Position numbers and translations under genes: made by a program. A stretch of 64,000 nucleotides of DNA, taken from positions 62,001-126,000 of the forward strand of contig NZ_WPYP01000011.1 in assembly GCF_013030985.1 (NCBI RefSeq). Reading direction: 5' to 3'. The notes beneath the pieces were generated by a model that saw only the letters and a list, made by a program, of their open reading frames with translations, had not been told where the DNA came from and ran no database searches. This stretch comes from Ruegeria arenilitoris. Its GTDB lineage: Bacteria > Pseudomonadota > Alphaproteobacteria > Rhodobacterales > Rhodobacteraceae. The stretch's first letter is position 1; the number at the start of each line of letters is the position of its first letter. Positions 37,218 to 45,109 of the stretch are shown in pieces.

Positions 37218-38308
37218 AACTCATTGTTTTCCTGTTGATGCTGCTGCCCGGAATCGCCACTGCTGGTGCGATCCGCCTGAAAGACCTTGTGGATTTCGAC
37301 GGGGTGCGAGGCAATGATCTGGTGGGCTATGGTCTGGTTGTGGGGTTGAACGGCACCGGCGACGGGTTGCGCAACTCGCCCTTCACCGAAGAGATCATGT
37401 CGAACATCCTCGAAAGGCTTGGCGTCAATGTGAACGGCGAGGATTTTCGCCCCAAGAACGTTGCGGCCGTGTTGGTGACCGCCAGCCTGCCGCCATTTGC
37501 CCGGGTCGGCGGGCAGATCGACGTGACGGTGTCGGCCATTGGTGATTCCAAAAGCCTGTTGGGCGGGACGCTGGTCATGACACCGCTGAACGCGGCTGAC
37601 GGGCAGATTTACGCCGTAGCGCAAGGCTCGGTTCTGGCCGGTGGCGCCGTGGCCGAGGGCGAGGCCGCCTCGGTCGTGCAGGGGGTTCCGACCTCTGGCG
37701 TGATCCCGTCCGGTGCGCGGGTGGAGCGAGAGATCGACTTTGACCTCTCGACACTGACGCAAATGCGCCTCGCCCTGCGCGAGCCGGATTTCACCACCGC
37801 CAGCCGCATTGAGGTTGCGATCAACACCGAATTCAACCGGGCGGTGGCGATCATGCGCGACTCCGGCACGGTGGAACTGAACATCGCTGCAACGCAGGCG
37901 ATTTCGACGGCGCACGCATTGGGTCGGATCGAAAACATCCTGGTCGAGCCGGAAACCAAGGCCCGCGTGGTCGTTGATCAGCGTTCGGGCACCATCGTCA
38001 TGGGTCAAGAGGTCCGCATCTCGCGCGTGGCGGTATCACAGGGCAATCTGACCCTGACGGTCGAGGAATCGCCAATCGCCGTCCAGCCCAACCCGTTTGC
38101 CCGCGGCGAAACGGTTGTGGTCCCCCGCACATTCGCCGGGATCGAAGAGGAAGAAGGCACCGGACTGGCCGAAATCCCCGAAGCCACCACCCTGTCCGAG
38201 GTTGTGGCAGGCCTGAACGCGCTTGGGGTGTCGCCCCGCGACATGATCGACATTTTGAAAACGATCAAGGCCGCCGGGGCGCTGCATGCCGAGTTCGTGG
38301 TCAGATAA
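37214..38308 (+). CDS. flgI: Flagellar P-ring protein FlgI
   Basis: The 364 residues have a signal peptide (ending ATAGA), the N-terminal IRLKDLVDFDGVRGNDLVGYGLVVGLNGTGD signature and the C-terminal LGVSPRDMIDILKTIKAAGALHAEFVV. FlgI forms the periplasmic P ring, assembled by FlgA. It is the last flagellar gene in the window. Confidence 0.97.
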   Translation: MKLIVFLLMLLPGIATAGAIRLKDLVDFDGVRGNDLVGYGLVVGLNGTGDGLRNSPFTEEIMSNILERLGVNVNGEDFRPKNVAAVLVTASLPPFARVGGQIDVTVSAIGDSKSLLGGTLVMTPLNAADGQIYAVAQGSVLAGGAVAEGEAASVVQGVPTSGVIPSGARVEREIDFDLSTLTQMRLALREPDFTTASRIEVAINTEFNRAVAIMRDSGTVELNIAATQAISTAHALGRIENILVEPETKARVVVDQRSGTIVMGQEVRISRVAVSQGNLTLTVEESPIAVQPNPFARGETVVVPRTFAGIEEEEGTGLAEIPEATTLSEVVAGLNALGVSPRDMIDILKTIKAAGALHAEFVVR

Positions 38309-38318
38309 CGGAAGCCGC

Positions 38319-38346
38319 GGGGGCATGGGTCAAACGACCCGCGCCC
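38319..38346. terminator. Hairpin between convergent flgI and the DUF1523 gene
   Basis: GGGGC-at-GGGTC / GACCC-gc-GCCCT around an AAAC loop sits between the two stop codons. There is no T-run, so intrinsic termination is uncertain. Confidence 0.35.
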
Positions 38347-38994
38347 TCACTTTGATTTCCAACTGTCCAGCCATCGGCGAAAACCGTTGCGTTTCTCTTC
38401 AATCGCGTCGCCTGCTGCATAAAAGCCGTCTTCGACATTTTCCAGCATCGGGTCGATGCGGCGTTGCCGGAACCTGCGCCAGCGCACCCAGATCGCCCAG
38501 ATGATGGCAAAGAACACCGTCAGGAAGATGATGTTGAACCACGGGATCAGCCGGACATCGGGGCTGTCCACCGGGCGCACCGACACCACGTTGGGGAAAA
38601 TCGACATGAGCTGGTTGCGCCAGCCATAGTGGCGTATCACCACCCATTGCGGGTCTGCGGCCGTCGACACAAGATTGGTCAGTTCCGCCTGCAGGTTCGA
38701 GCTGTCGAGCTTGAAATAGGGCGGCCAGCCCCAGCCGGTATCCTCGTTCCGATAAACGCGCGGCTTACCGTTGGGGCGGAAGGTTTCGACAAAACGCACA
38801 TCGCGGTTGGTGGTTTGGGCCCCTTCCTGGCCGGTGTCCTGCTGCGCCCAGAAAATCGAATTCTCACCGAAATCGACGCGCCTCACCTCGGTTTTGACGA
38901 TCCGCACCACATCCTGCTGCGGCAGGGTGTATTCCAGCACTGCGGCGACCAAGCCCCAGAAAACTATGATGAACGCCCATTTGACATAGACCAT
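38347..38994 (-). CDS. DUF1523-family membrane protein
   Basis: The 215 residues have an N-terminal transmembrane helix (KWAFIIVFWGLVAAVLEYTL), a periplasmic middle (about 25-150, with WGWPPYFKLDSSNLQAEL and WVVIRHYGWRN), and a second helix near 155-175 (FNIIFLTVFFAIIWAIWV) followed by a basic tail. This matches DUF1523 of alphaproteobacteria, function unknown. It is the last gene of the ten-gene minus-strand operon that begins at 46163. Confidence 0.85.
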   Translation of the reverse strand: MVYVKWAFIIVFWGLVAAVLEYTLPQQDVVRIVKTEVRRVDFGENSIFWAQQDTGQEGAQTTNRDVRFVETFRPNGKPRVYRNEDTGWGWPPYFKLDSSNLQAELTNLVSTAADPQWVVIRHYGWRNQLMSIFPNVVSVRPVDSPDVRLIPWFNIIFLTVFFAIIWAIWVRWRRFRQRRIDPMLENVEDGFYAAGDAIEEKRNGFRRWLDSWKSK

Positions 38995-39005
38995 CTATCC
39001 GGCCC

Positions 39006-39272
39006 TCACATAAAATTCGTAATATAGATCAGCAGGGCAATTGCCCCAAGCGGAACGACATAGACGCCCAGCAACAGTTTCCTGCGAAAGGAGTTGTCGT
39101 ATTTCTTCAACCCCCGCGCGACAAAGGCATCGCGATCGCCGGTCAGCCCCTTCTTCTCCCAATGCGCGATCAGCTTGCGCCGCCGAACCAGACGGGAATA
39201 GATCGACAGCCCGACATAGATCACCGTGAGAATGATCAGCAGCGGAATCAGAAAGCGGATTGCAACGATCAT
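39006..39272 (-). CDS. Small membrane protein (88 aa), unknown
   Basis: Two hydrophobic helices (FLIPLLIILTVIYVGLSIYS at about 7-26; LLLGVYVVPLGAIALLIYIT at the C-terminus) flank a basic segment (RLVRRRKLIAHWEKKGLTG). The start abuts the stop of the DUF6638-like gene, so co-translation is likely. No family recognised. Confidence 0.8.
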   Translation of the reverse strand: MIVAIRFLIPLLIILTVIYVGLSIYSRLVRRRKLIAHWEKKGLTGDRDAFVARGLKKYDNSFRRKLLLGVYVVPLGAIALLIYITNFM

Positions 39273-40610
39273 TCAGTTCCTCCCAACGGCACCCCATGGC
39301 CCGACACGCGCGATGATGTCATCGCTGGCCCGGTCATTGCCGCTCATGTCCGGTTCATGGCCGAACAGCGCGGCGCGGGCGCCTGCCTTGTCCACCTGAT
39401 ACTCGCGCGCGAGGAAGTCGGCAACATAGGCTTTCTTGGACTCGGGCCAGGTGGAATAGGTGCTATAGAACAACTCCTTATGGCAGATGAACATCTGGCG
39501 CGGATCCAGTGGGGCCAGTTCCGCCAGAAGCATGTTCACCAGATCGCGGTTGGGCGTATCCGCCGCGCGCAGCGTATAGAAATAGGCCGGATGGTCCGAG
39601 GTGATGCGCGGCCACGGTCCGCCATCGCTGGCCCAGCGCAGCAATTGGGCAAGACCGTGAAACGCATTGGGCAGACGGTCGGCGTGGTTCCGGGCCAAAC
39701 GGCGCATGTCGCTGCGGTCCAGCCCGGTCAGGTCCACGCCCGCGTCGGCTGCGGCGTGGACGGTCAGAAAATCCATCTTCTGCTGCAGAACGGCGGCCGA
39801 GTTCACGCCGCGCGCCTCGATGATCGTTTCGACCAGATCGTTGTCGTTCAGAAATGCCGCAATCCGGTGCCGTTGCGTGGGATCGAATACGTTCTCGATC
39901 GGCATGTCATCGGGCCGTTCTCCCATGCAAATTGCAGCCGGATCATCCAGATCGGGGAACAGGTAAAGCCCGCCGAAATGCGCCGTCCAGAAGTTGCGCT
40001 GCTCAAACGCCGTGTGGCGCAGATGGACGGGGTTGCGGGTGACGTCGCCGGTTTCCCTGGCCGTCTCGATCATTTTCGCAATCAGCACATCGTCGAACCA
40101 GGCGTCCTCTTTGGTTTTGAACCGTTCGACCATGCCCGCCAATTGCTCGGCTTTGCGCAGGGTGCCGCCAACCGTGTCGGCCTCGATCTCGATCTTGCGC
40201 AGGTTCAGCAGGTCGCGTGGCGTGGTGAGTTTGAAGACCGAGTTCACCAGCTCTCCGGCCACCGCATCGGTGGCGGTCAGGGCAAACAGCTGCGCCTCGT
40301 TCATTTCGATGAATTCGCGCAGGATATCGCGCGAGGTCGAGAATTTGACGTTCAGCAAAGGCGCGCGTTTCTGCTCGGTCGTCAGCAGGATGAACTGCCG
40401 GTTAACCCCGTTGGGGTTAAGGTAGAGCGGATCGTCCAACTCAATCCCCACCTCGGGCGAATAACCCGAGATATCGACATGGAAATCCGAAAGCTGAGTG
40501 GTTTTGCCCGCCAGATGCTGCAGCGCGCGGTTATACCGCTCGACTAAGGCCGGGCTGGAGATGTGGACGAGGTTGCCAAACATCAGGCCTTTTTTGATGA
40601 GGCGGATCAT
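39273..40610 (-). CDS. DUF6638-like soluble protein, unknown function
   Basis: The 445-residue soluble protein has no signal, membrane segment or recognisable catalytic motif. It begins IRLIKKGLMFGNLVHISSPALVERYN and is rich in charged helices; I associate it with the roseobacter DUF6638 group with moderate certainty. Its ATG overlaps the preceding membrane gene by 4 nt. It is a conserved-looking member of the AAA+/TelA-like operon. GC content is like the genome, unlike the two small genes just upstream. Confidence 0.7.
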   Translation of the reverse strand: MIRLIKKGLMFGNLVHISSPALVERYNRALQHLAGKTTQLSDFHVDISGYSPEVGIELDDPLYLNPNGVNRQFILLTTEQKRAPLLNVKFSTSRDILREFIEMNEAQLFALTATDAVAGELVNSVFKLTTPRDLLNLRKIEIEADTVGGTLRKAEQLAGMVERFKTKEDAWFDDVLIAKMIETARETGDVTRNPVHLRHTAFEQRNFWTAHFGGLYLFPDLDDPAAICMGERPDDMPIENVFDPTQRHRIAAFLNDNDLVETIIEARGVNSAAVLQQKMDFLTVHAAADAGVDLTGLDRSDMRRLARNHADRLPNAFHGLAQLLRWASDGGPWPRITSDHPAYFYTLRAADTPNRDLVNMLLAELAPLDPRQMFICHKELFYSTYSTWPESKKAYVADFLAREYQVDKAGARAALFGHEPDMSGNDRASDDIIARVGPWGAVGRN

Positions 40611-40999
40611 ACTTCGCTCCCATTCGCCTCAAGACTGGCGCACTCAACTTCATACAATTTTCTTTTGAAGTAGGCGAATACTACGCCCGAGAATACCAAC
40701 CAAGGAAGCGTAAGCACGATTGCGCCAACGAACCACCACCACCACGCGGACACGACTTCAAAGTCCTCTGAGGCGATCAGAAGCCATGTCAGAGATGTCA
40801 TTAGCATCGGCACGATAGTCATATTTAATAATAGAGACCATCCTGCGATCGGCCCTAGTTCAAAACCCTCATAGCGACGTTCCTGCGCCTTATGATGCTC
40901 GAATTTTGTACGCGCAACAAAGTAGACAACCACCAAGCCCAAAACAGCTGGTAGGGCTAAAAGCAATGCCACAAGAGGTAAGGCGCTGATTTGACTCAC
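40607..40999 (-). CDS. AT-rich three-helix membrane protein (130 aa), unknown
   Basis: The start is GTG 40999, overlapping the previous stop by 3 nt (GTGA). Hydrophobic helices lie near 6-28 (LVALLLALPAVLGLVVVYFVA), 52-76 and 86-112, the last after a WWWWF run. Base composition is clearly more AT-rich than the flanking ATPase and DUF6638-like genes. The gene is probably part of an insertion into the operon. No family recognised. Confidence 0.75.
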   Translation of the reverse strand: MSQISALPLVALLLALPAVLGLVVVYFVARTKFEHHKAQERRYEGFELGPIAGWSLLLNMTIVPMLMTSLTWLLIASEDFEVVSAWWWWFVGAIVLTLPWLVFSGVVFAYFKRKLYEVECASLEANGSEV

Positions 41000-41445
41000 C
41001 CTTTCCCCTCCAAATACCGCCGCTTGGCCTCTTCCATCCGGCTTTTCTGAGCACTTATTCGACTTTGCAGTTCTCGCCGCGAAACAACGTCTTCAACGGC
41101 TGCGCGACGCCCTAGAGCGTGGTTCAATAGGCAGACCGCAACGCTCGAAACTACGAGGAGCAGTAGGAACTCAGCCCCTCCTTCAGAACCGGTAGAAATA
41201 AGTAACGCCCAGCCCCACAAACTCAATAGAGACGGAACACTACCGAACCCTTCCGATAGTATTGACGAAATAATGGCCGGTCCAATTGGCACGACAACGA
41301 ATACAAGAAACAAACTTACGAGTACCGCTCCCATTCCGGTGTGTTCGTCTCTCTTCAAACGAAGTTTTCCGGCGTGCCAACCCACAACCGCCGAAATCGC
41401 GACGCTTAAGGAGTAATACGTAACGAGCGGCAGAAGATCATTCAT
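40996..41445 (-). CDS. AT-rich membrane protein carrying a copy of the ATPase C-terminal tail (149 aa)
   Basis: ATG 41445 follows the ATPase stop by 1 nt, and the Shine-Dalgarno GGAGGGG lies inside the ATPase 3' end. There are about four hydrophobic helices. The last 11 residues, MEEAKRRYLEG plus KG, repeat the ATPase ending MEEAKRRYLEG plus N; the DNA repeat is 37 of 40 bases (41003-41042 against 41451-41490). The body is AT-rich. This looks like an inserted gene whose end was rebuilt from the ATPase gene. Function unknown. Confidence 0.78.
   Translation of the reverse strand: MNDLLPLVTYYSLSVAISAVVGWHAGKLRLKRDEHTGMGAVLVSLFLVFVVVPIGPAIISSILSEGFGSVPSLLSLWGWALLISTGSEGGAEFLLLLVVSSVAVCLLNHALGRRAAVEDVVSRRELQSRISAQKSRMEEAKRRYLEGKG
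41003..41042 (-). repeat. Direct repeat copy 1 (end of the 149-aa gene)
   Basis: A 40-bp segment coding for the MEEAKRRYLEG tail and containing GGAGGGG, which serves as ribosome-binding site for the GTG start at 40999. It differs from copy 2 at three positions only. Confidence 0.9.
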
Positions 41446-41446
41446 T

Positions 41447-43375
41447 TCAGTTCCCCTCCAGATACCGACGCTTAGCCTCTTCCATCCGGCCCATCTCGCG
41501 GACGGCGTTTTCGATGGCGACCTCGTCGCTCTTGTCGGCATAGCGGAACTCGCTGTCTGCGTAGCGGTTGATCTCCTGTATCACCATCTCAACCGTGATC
41601 GGCTGGCGCAGGTCCTCGATCATGGCCTTCTTGGTGTCGTAGTCGCAGAACAGGAACAGGTCGGGGGTTTCCATCCATTCGTCGGGCAGTTCGAAATCCA
41701 TCGCGCGGACCTTGACCGCGTCGGTGATGTTCTTGATCGCGCGACCGGTGAAACGCTCATCCGCCTGCTGGATCGCCTTGAGGTAGGTACCCAGCTTGGC
41801 GATCGTGTCCATCTGGCCGATATCGCCGGAAACCCGGTCATAGACCTGCAGCAAGGCGTCCTCGTGCGGGCGGGAATGACTTTCGAAACTGGCGGCGACG
41901 GCCTTTTTGATTTCCTGCGCGGCATAGGCGTCGTGCTCGCCCAGAGGGATGTCGTGGTTGCGGCCCATCAGCAGATGCAGGATGTCGATGTAATCCTCAC
42001 GCGTTTGCGGCCCGTCCACCAGAAACCGAGCGCCGGCGCGCTGGCGCAGGGCGTCGTCCACATTCTCGGGGTAGTTCGAGAACATGCCAAAGGTGCAGTT
42101 GCCACGCACGACGGTGTTGGCACCCGCAAAGCTCTCCATCAGCACAGCCGTGATTTCCAACTGCCCGGCGCTGGACTGCCGGTCGCCGCGTTTGCCTGCC
42201 AGTTGGTCGATATCATCGATGGTGCCGAAACCAATGACCGAGGGGTCGATGATCGTGTTGATAAACGCTTTGGCGTTTTGGCCGGATTTACCCTGATAGC
42301 TGTCGATATTATCGGTGCTCAGGTTCTGATAGCGGAACGGATAGCCCGCGTTCTGGCAATAGTCGTTGATCAGCCCGGCCATCATCTGGATCAGGGTGGT
42401 CTTGCCGGTGCCCGGTTTGCCGTCGCCCATGAAGGTAAAGATGAACCCACCCAGTTCGGCAAACGGGTTCAGGCGGCGGTCGAAATCATAGGCCATCACC
42501 ATTTTGGCCAGCTTCATGGCCTGATACTTGGCGATATGGTTGCCGACCACCTCGTTCGGTTTCTTGAACGTCATGGTCAGGGTTGTGGATTTGGCCTTGG
42601 AGGCCGGTTCGAACCCCCGGATCGTCAGGTCATCCGCCTCGATATGCCAGGCGGCGTTCTGGAACGGGGCCAGATGGCCTGCGGATTGGGCACGCAGTGC
42701 GGCCTTCTCCATCAGTTGCTCGGCATAGGCGCTGGTGGCCGCGATCAGATGCGCGTCGTCGGGGGCGTGTTTGGCCAGCGTCTGGTCCAGCTCCCACAAC
42801 GCGCCGTGCAGGGCGAGTTGACCATTGTCAGTCAGAACCTCTTCGATCTCACCGATATCGGCAGTGGTCTCGCCCAGGTGCGAGGACATCAGATAAGCCA
42901 GCGCATTGCCGAAGGTGTGTAGCGTGATCAGCGCCTCGGCTGTCAGCAGTTCCGAGAATTCGGTCTTGCGCGCAGCGGGCAGGTCCCCGGCCAGATTGGC
43001 GCGTTTCAGATCGGCCAGCGGGGTCTGTTCCGCATAGGCCTCAGCCACGGCCAGAGCGACGGCGATAGCGCGCCGGATCGCCTGTTGTGTGGTCGCCTGG
43101 GGCGGAGACACCAGCGCGTCCCCATCGTCCGACGTCTCGATGCGCTCGACCAGATGCACGCCGTCCGCGCGCACGGTACGACGTGTGACCAGCCCCGGAG
43201 TCGTAGATCGGAACCGTCGCCCGGTCGACACGCCCGGAGACCGTTCAACAGCGGCCTCAACGGGTTTGGCAATACGCGGCGCGTGCTCGAACCCGTTCAG
43301 CAAGGCGGTCGCAGCCGGATAGTGTTTGCGAATATCGTCTTCGCGCAATTCCATCTGATCTGACGTCAAACTCAT
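41447..43375 (-). CDS. AAA+ ATPase of an uncharacterised operon (642 aa)
   Basis: The N-terminal 270 residues are helical and unrecognised. The AAA+ core has Walker A GKPGTGKTT (about 319-327), Walker B IGFGTIDDID (381-390), a sensor-1-like Asn434 in MFSNYPENVDD and arginines 444-450 (RQRAGAR) as candidate fingers. The lid and tail follow to 642, ending MEEAKRRYLEGN. It is a cytoplasmic ATPase, possibly a remodelling or chaperone-type machine. Neighbours suggest that it works with the TelA-like coiled-coil protein and membrane partners. Specific function unknown. Confidence 0.85.
   Translation of the reverse strand: MSLTSDQMELREDDIRKHYPAATALLNGFEHAPRIAKPVEAAVERSPGVSTGRRFRSTTPGLVTRRTVRADGVHLVERIETSDDGDALVSPPQATTQQAIRRAIAVALAVAEAYAEQTPLADLKRANLAGDLPAARKTEFSELLTAEALITLHTFGNALAYLMSSHLGETTADIGEIEEVLTDNGQLALHGALWELDQTLAKHAPDDAHLIAATSAYAEQLMEKAALRAQSAGHLAPFQNAAWHIEADDLTIRGFEPASKAKSTTLTMTFKKPNEVVGNHIAKYQAMKLAKMVMAYDFDRRLNPFAELGGFIFTFMGDGKPGTGKTTLIQMMAGLINDYCQNAGYPFRYQNLSTDNIDSYQGKSGQNAKAFINTIIDPSVIGFGTIDDIDQLAGKRGDRQSSAGQLEITAVLMESFAGANTVVRGNCTFGMFSNYPENVDDALRQRAGARFLVDGPQTREDYIDILHLLMGRNHDIPLGEHDAYAAQEIKKAVAASFESHSRPHEDALLQVYDRVSGDIGQMDTIAKLGTYLKAIQQADERFTGRAIKNITDAVKVRAMDFELPDEWMETPDLFLFCDYDTKKAMIEDLRQPITVEMVIQEINRYADSEFRYADKSDEVAIENAVREMGRMEEAKRRYLEGN
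41451..41490 (-). repeat. Direct repeat copy 2 (end of the AAA+ ATPase gene)
   Basis: This encodes the same tail at the ATPase C-terminus and the GGAGGGG that serves the ATG at 41445. Copies 1 and 2 are 448 bp apart, in the same orientation and frame, and bound the inserted 149-aa gene. Confidence 0.9.
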
Positions 43376-43431
43376 TTCAAAACAGTCCTTGCTTCATCTT
43401 TTCGAACATACTCTCGCCGAAGGCGAAAACC

Positions 43432-44556
43432 TCAATACCTCAACACCTGTCCGGTCTTGCTGACCACGAACTTGCGTACATCGGCGAAACCCGGCGGGTT
43501 GCGTTCGGCCAGCACCTGAAACGGGCGCTGGGGCAGGATGATCGACCGCTGGGTGCGCGTCGCCCCGGTCTCGGCCCCCTGTCCGCCGAACGGATCCAAA
43601 GCGAAGACCTCGCGTTCGACGGTCGAGAACCACCCGGCGCGTTCTTCGATCACCTCTTCGCTTTCCAGCTCTTCCGTGGTCCAGGCCAGCGCCCAATCCT
43701 GACCTTCGGGTGCCTGCGCGTCCTCAAGCACCTGCCGCAGGGGGCCGGATTGCTCGGTATAGGCCGAGGAATACATTGGCCCCACATGGATACGGCGCAG
43801 ATGCTTGGGGTGCAGGTCGTCGAAATCCTGATCGAACCCTTTGGCAATGGTCACCAGCTTCAACCCGCCTAAGGACTGCGCCATCAGATGCGCCTGCACT
43901 TCGGGCCAGCGGCGCTGATCCTTGGGCAGGGCCGTCTTGCCGCTGTCCTCCAACTGCATCAGGTAGATGACCGGCAAGTTGATCTGGCTGTCATAGACCG
44001 CCCAGTGGATCATGAACCTGCGCCGATCCCCCTCATTCCCGATCCAGTGGCACTCGGGGTCGTTGCGGGACCAGAACAGCTGACCTTTCAGCAATTCCTC
44101 GTAATAGAGCCTTTGCGACAACGCGAATTGCAGTTTGGTGGGGATTTCCTGATCCCCGATGATGGTGCGCACCATATCGGTTTTCAGGTCATCCTCGGAT
44201 GGCATATTCGCCAGATGCACCTGCGCTTGCTGTGCGTCATTGGCCATGGTCAGCAACTCGGCCGCCACCGGAAACCCGCTGTCGCGTTTATCCATGGCGA
44301 GGCTGCCAAAGAACCGTCCCGTATCGCGTCCGACCAGCAGGTATTTCATGGACAGCGCACGGAAGGTGTAGAGTAATCCTGAGAGGTAGCGCGACACGAT
44401 CCGCACCTCTTGTTTGCTGATCGCACCCTCGGCCTCCATCGTAGCGGCCACGCGCAGGAGGTGGACGGTGATCACCTCGAATTTGCGGAAATAACGGCGC
44501 GAGGCGAAGGTGTCGGTCAAGCCGACATGGTCTTGGGTGGGGTCGGTTTTAGTCAT
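43432..44556 (-). CDS. Uncharacterised soluble protein of the AAA+/TelA-like operon (374 aa)
   Basis: ATG 44556 is used; it overlaps the preceding 76-aa gene by 8 nt. No signal or membrane segment. Helical N-terminal half (RYFRKFEVITVHLLRVAATMEAEG, LSGLLYTFRALSMKYLLVGRDTGRFF), then a mixed domain with RRFMIHWAVYDSQINLPVIYLMQLEDSG. No nucleotide-binding or catalytic motif seen. The ATPase gene follows 56 nt downstream. Not recognised; probably a conserved partner of the ATPase. Confidence 0.75.
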   Translation of the reverse strand: MTKTDPTQDHVGLTDTFASRRYFRKFEVITVHLLRVAATMEAEGAISKQEVRIVSRYLSGLLYTFRALSMKYLLVGRDTGRFFGSLAMDKRDSGFPVAAELLTMANDAQQAQVHLANMPSEDDLKTDMVRTIIGDQEIPTKLQFALSQRLYYEELLKGQLFWSRNDPECHWIGNEGDRRRFMIHWAVYDSQINLPVIYLMQLEDSGKTALPKDQRRWPEVQAHLMAQSLGGLKLVTIAKGFDQDFDDLHPKHLRRIHVGPMYSSAYTEQSGPLRQVLEDAQAPEGQDWALAWTTEELESEEVIEERAGWFSTVEREVFALDPFGGQGAETGATRTQRSIILPQRPFQVLAERNPPGFADVRKFVVSKTGQVLRY

Positions 44557-44779
44557 TTTCGTATTGCTGCTTAGTCGAGTGCCACTTTTGAGGCGATCCT
44601 GAAAACATTCGAGCAACTGCGCCGATCAAAGTGCAAACCAAAATTGTCCAAAAAGAATACATCGGGATGAACGCAACCGAACTTGGAGTAAGACCTGCCA
44701 AGTCCAGCCCTAGAAACATCGCGCAAATCAGAATTAGCCAACTACTCGCCAAAAACGTTTTTTGTGCAACGCGCTTCAT
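44549..44779 (-). CDS. AT-rich small membrane protein (76 aa), unknown
   Basis: There are two hydrophobic helices (TFLASSWLILICAMFLGLDL and FWTILVCTLIGAVARMF). It abuts the 109-aa gene stop and overlaps the next ATG. AT-rich relative to neighbours. No family recognised; together with the 109-aa gene it looks inserted. Confidence 0.7.
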   Translation of the reverse strand: MKRVAQKTFLASSWLILICAMFLGLDLAGLTPSSVAFIPMYSFWTILVCTLIGAVARMFSGSPQKWHSTKQQYEND

Positions 44780-45109
44780 TTATTCACCTTGCCGTTTGAT
44801 TTCTTTCTGATCGAACATCTCCCTTTTGACCCAAGCCAGTATCCAGAAACTCAAACCAAACAAGACAACGATGAAAAGAGCATAGCGTGCTAGGAAGTAC
44901 AGCCAGAACTGCCAGATAGACACTGAAACCCAATGCTCCTGCGGATCTCGAATGAGCAATTCGTAGCCCGCACCGAGTTCTCGATGATCCAACACAACCC
45001 CGCCGATCAGCATGTTAGACATCACGAAGAATGCGAGAAGCCCCCAAACCACAAAGGTACTGGAACGACCAGTTCTTAACGCCTTACCTACCATACAAAT
45101 TTTTATCAT
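44780..45109 (-). CDS. AT-rich membrane protein (109 aa), unknown
   Basis: ATG 45109 (GAGAAG upstream) lies inside the last codons of the coiled-coil gene, overlapping it by 26 nt; ATG 45094 is an alternative. Two transmembrane helices (FVVWGLLAFFVMSNMLIGGVV; FLARYALFIVVLFGLSFWILAW) flank a polar loop. Base composition becomes AT-rich right at this junction. Function unknown. Confidence 0.68.
   Translation of the reverse strand: MIKICMVGKALRTGRSSTFVVWGLLAFFVMSNMLIGGVVLDHRELGAGYELLIRDPQEHWVSVSIWQFWLYFLARYALFIVVLFGLSFWILAWVKREMFDQKEIKRQGE

Noticed and set aside
41003-41490. Repeat pair as insertion-sequence ends or attachment sites
   Set aside because: The repeats are direct, in-frame coding sequence, with no transposase or integrase between them; duplication of a gene end explains them better.
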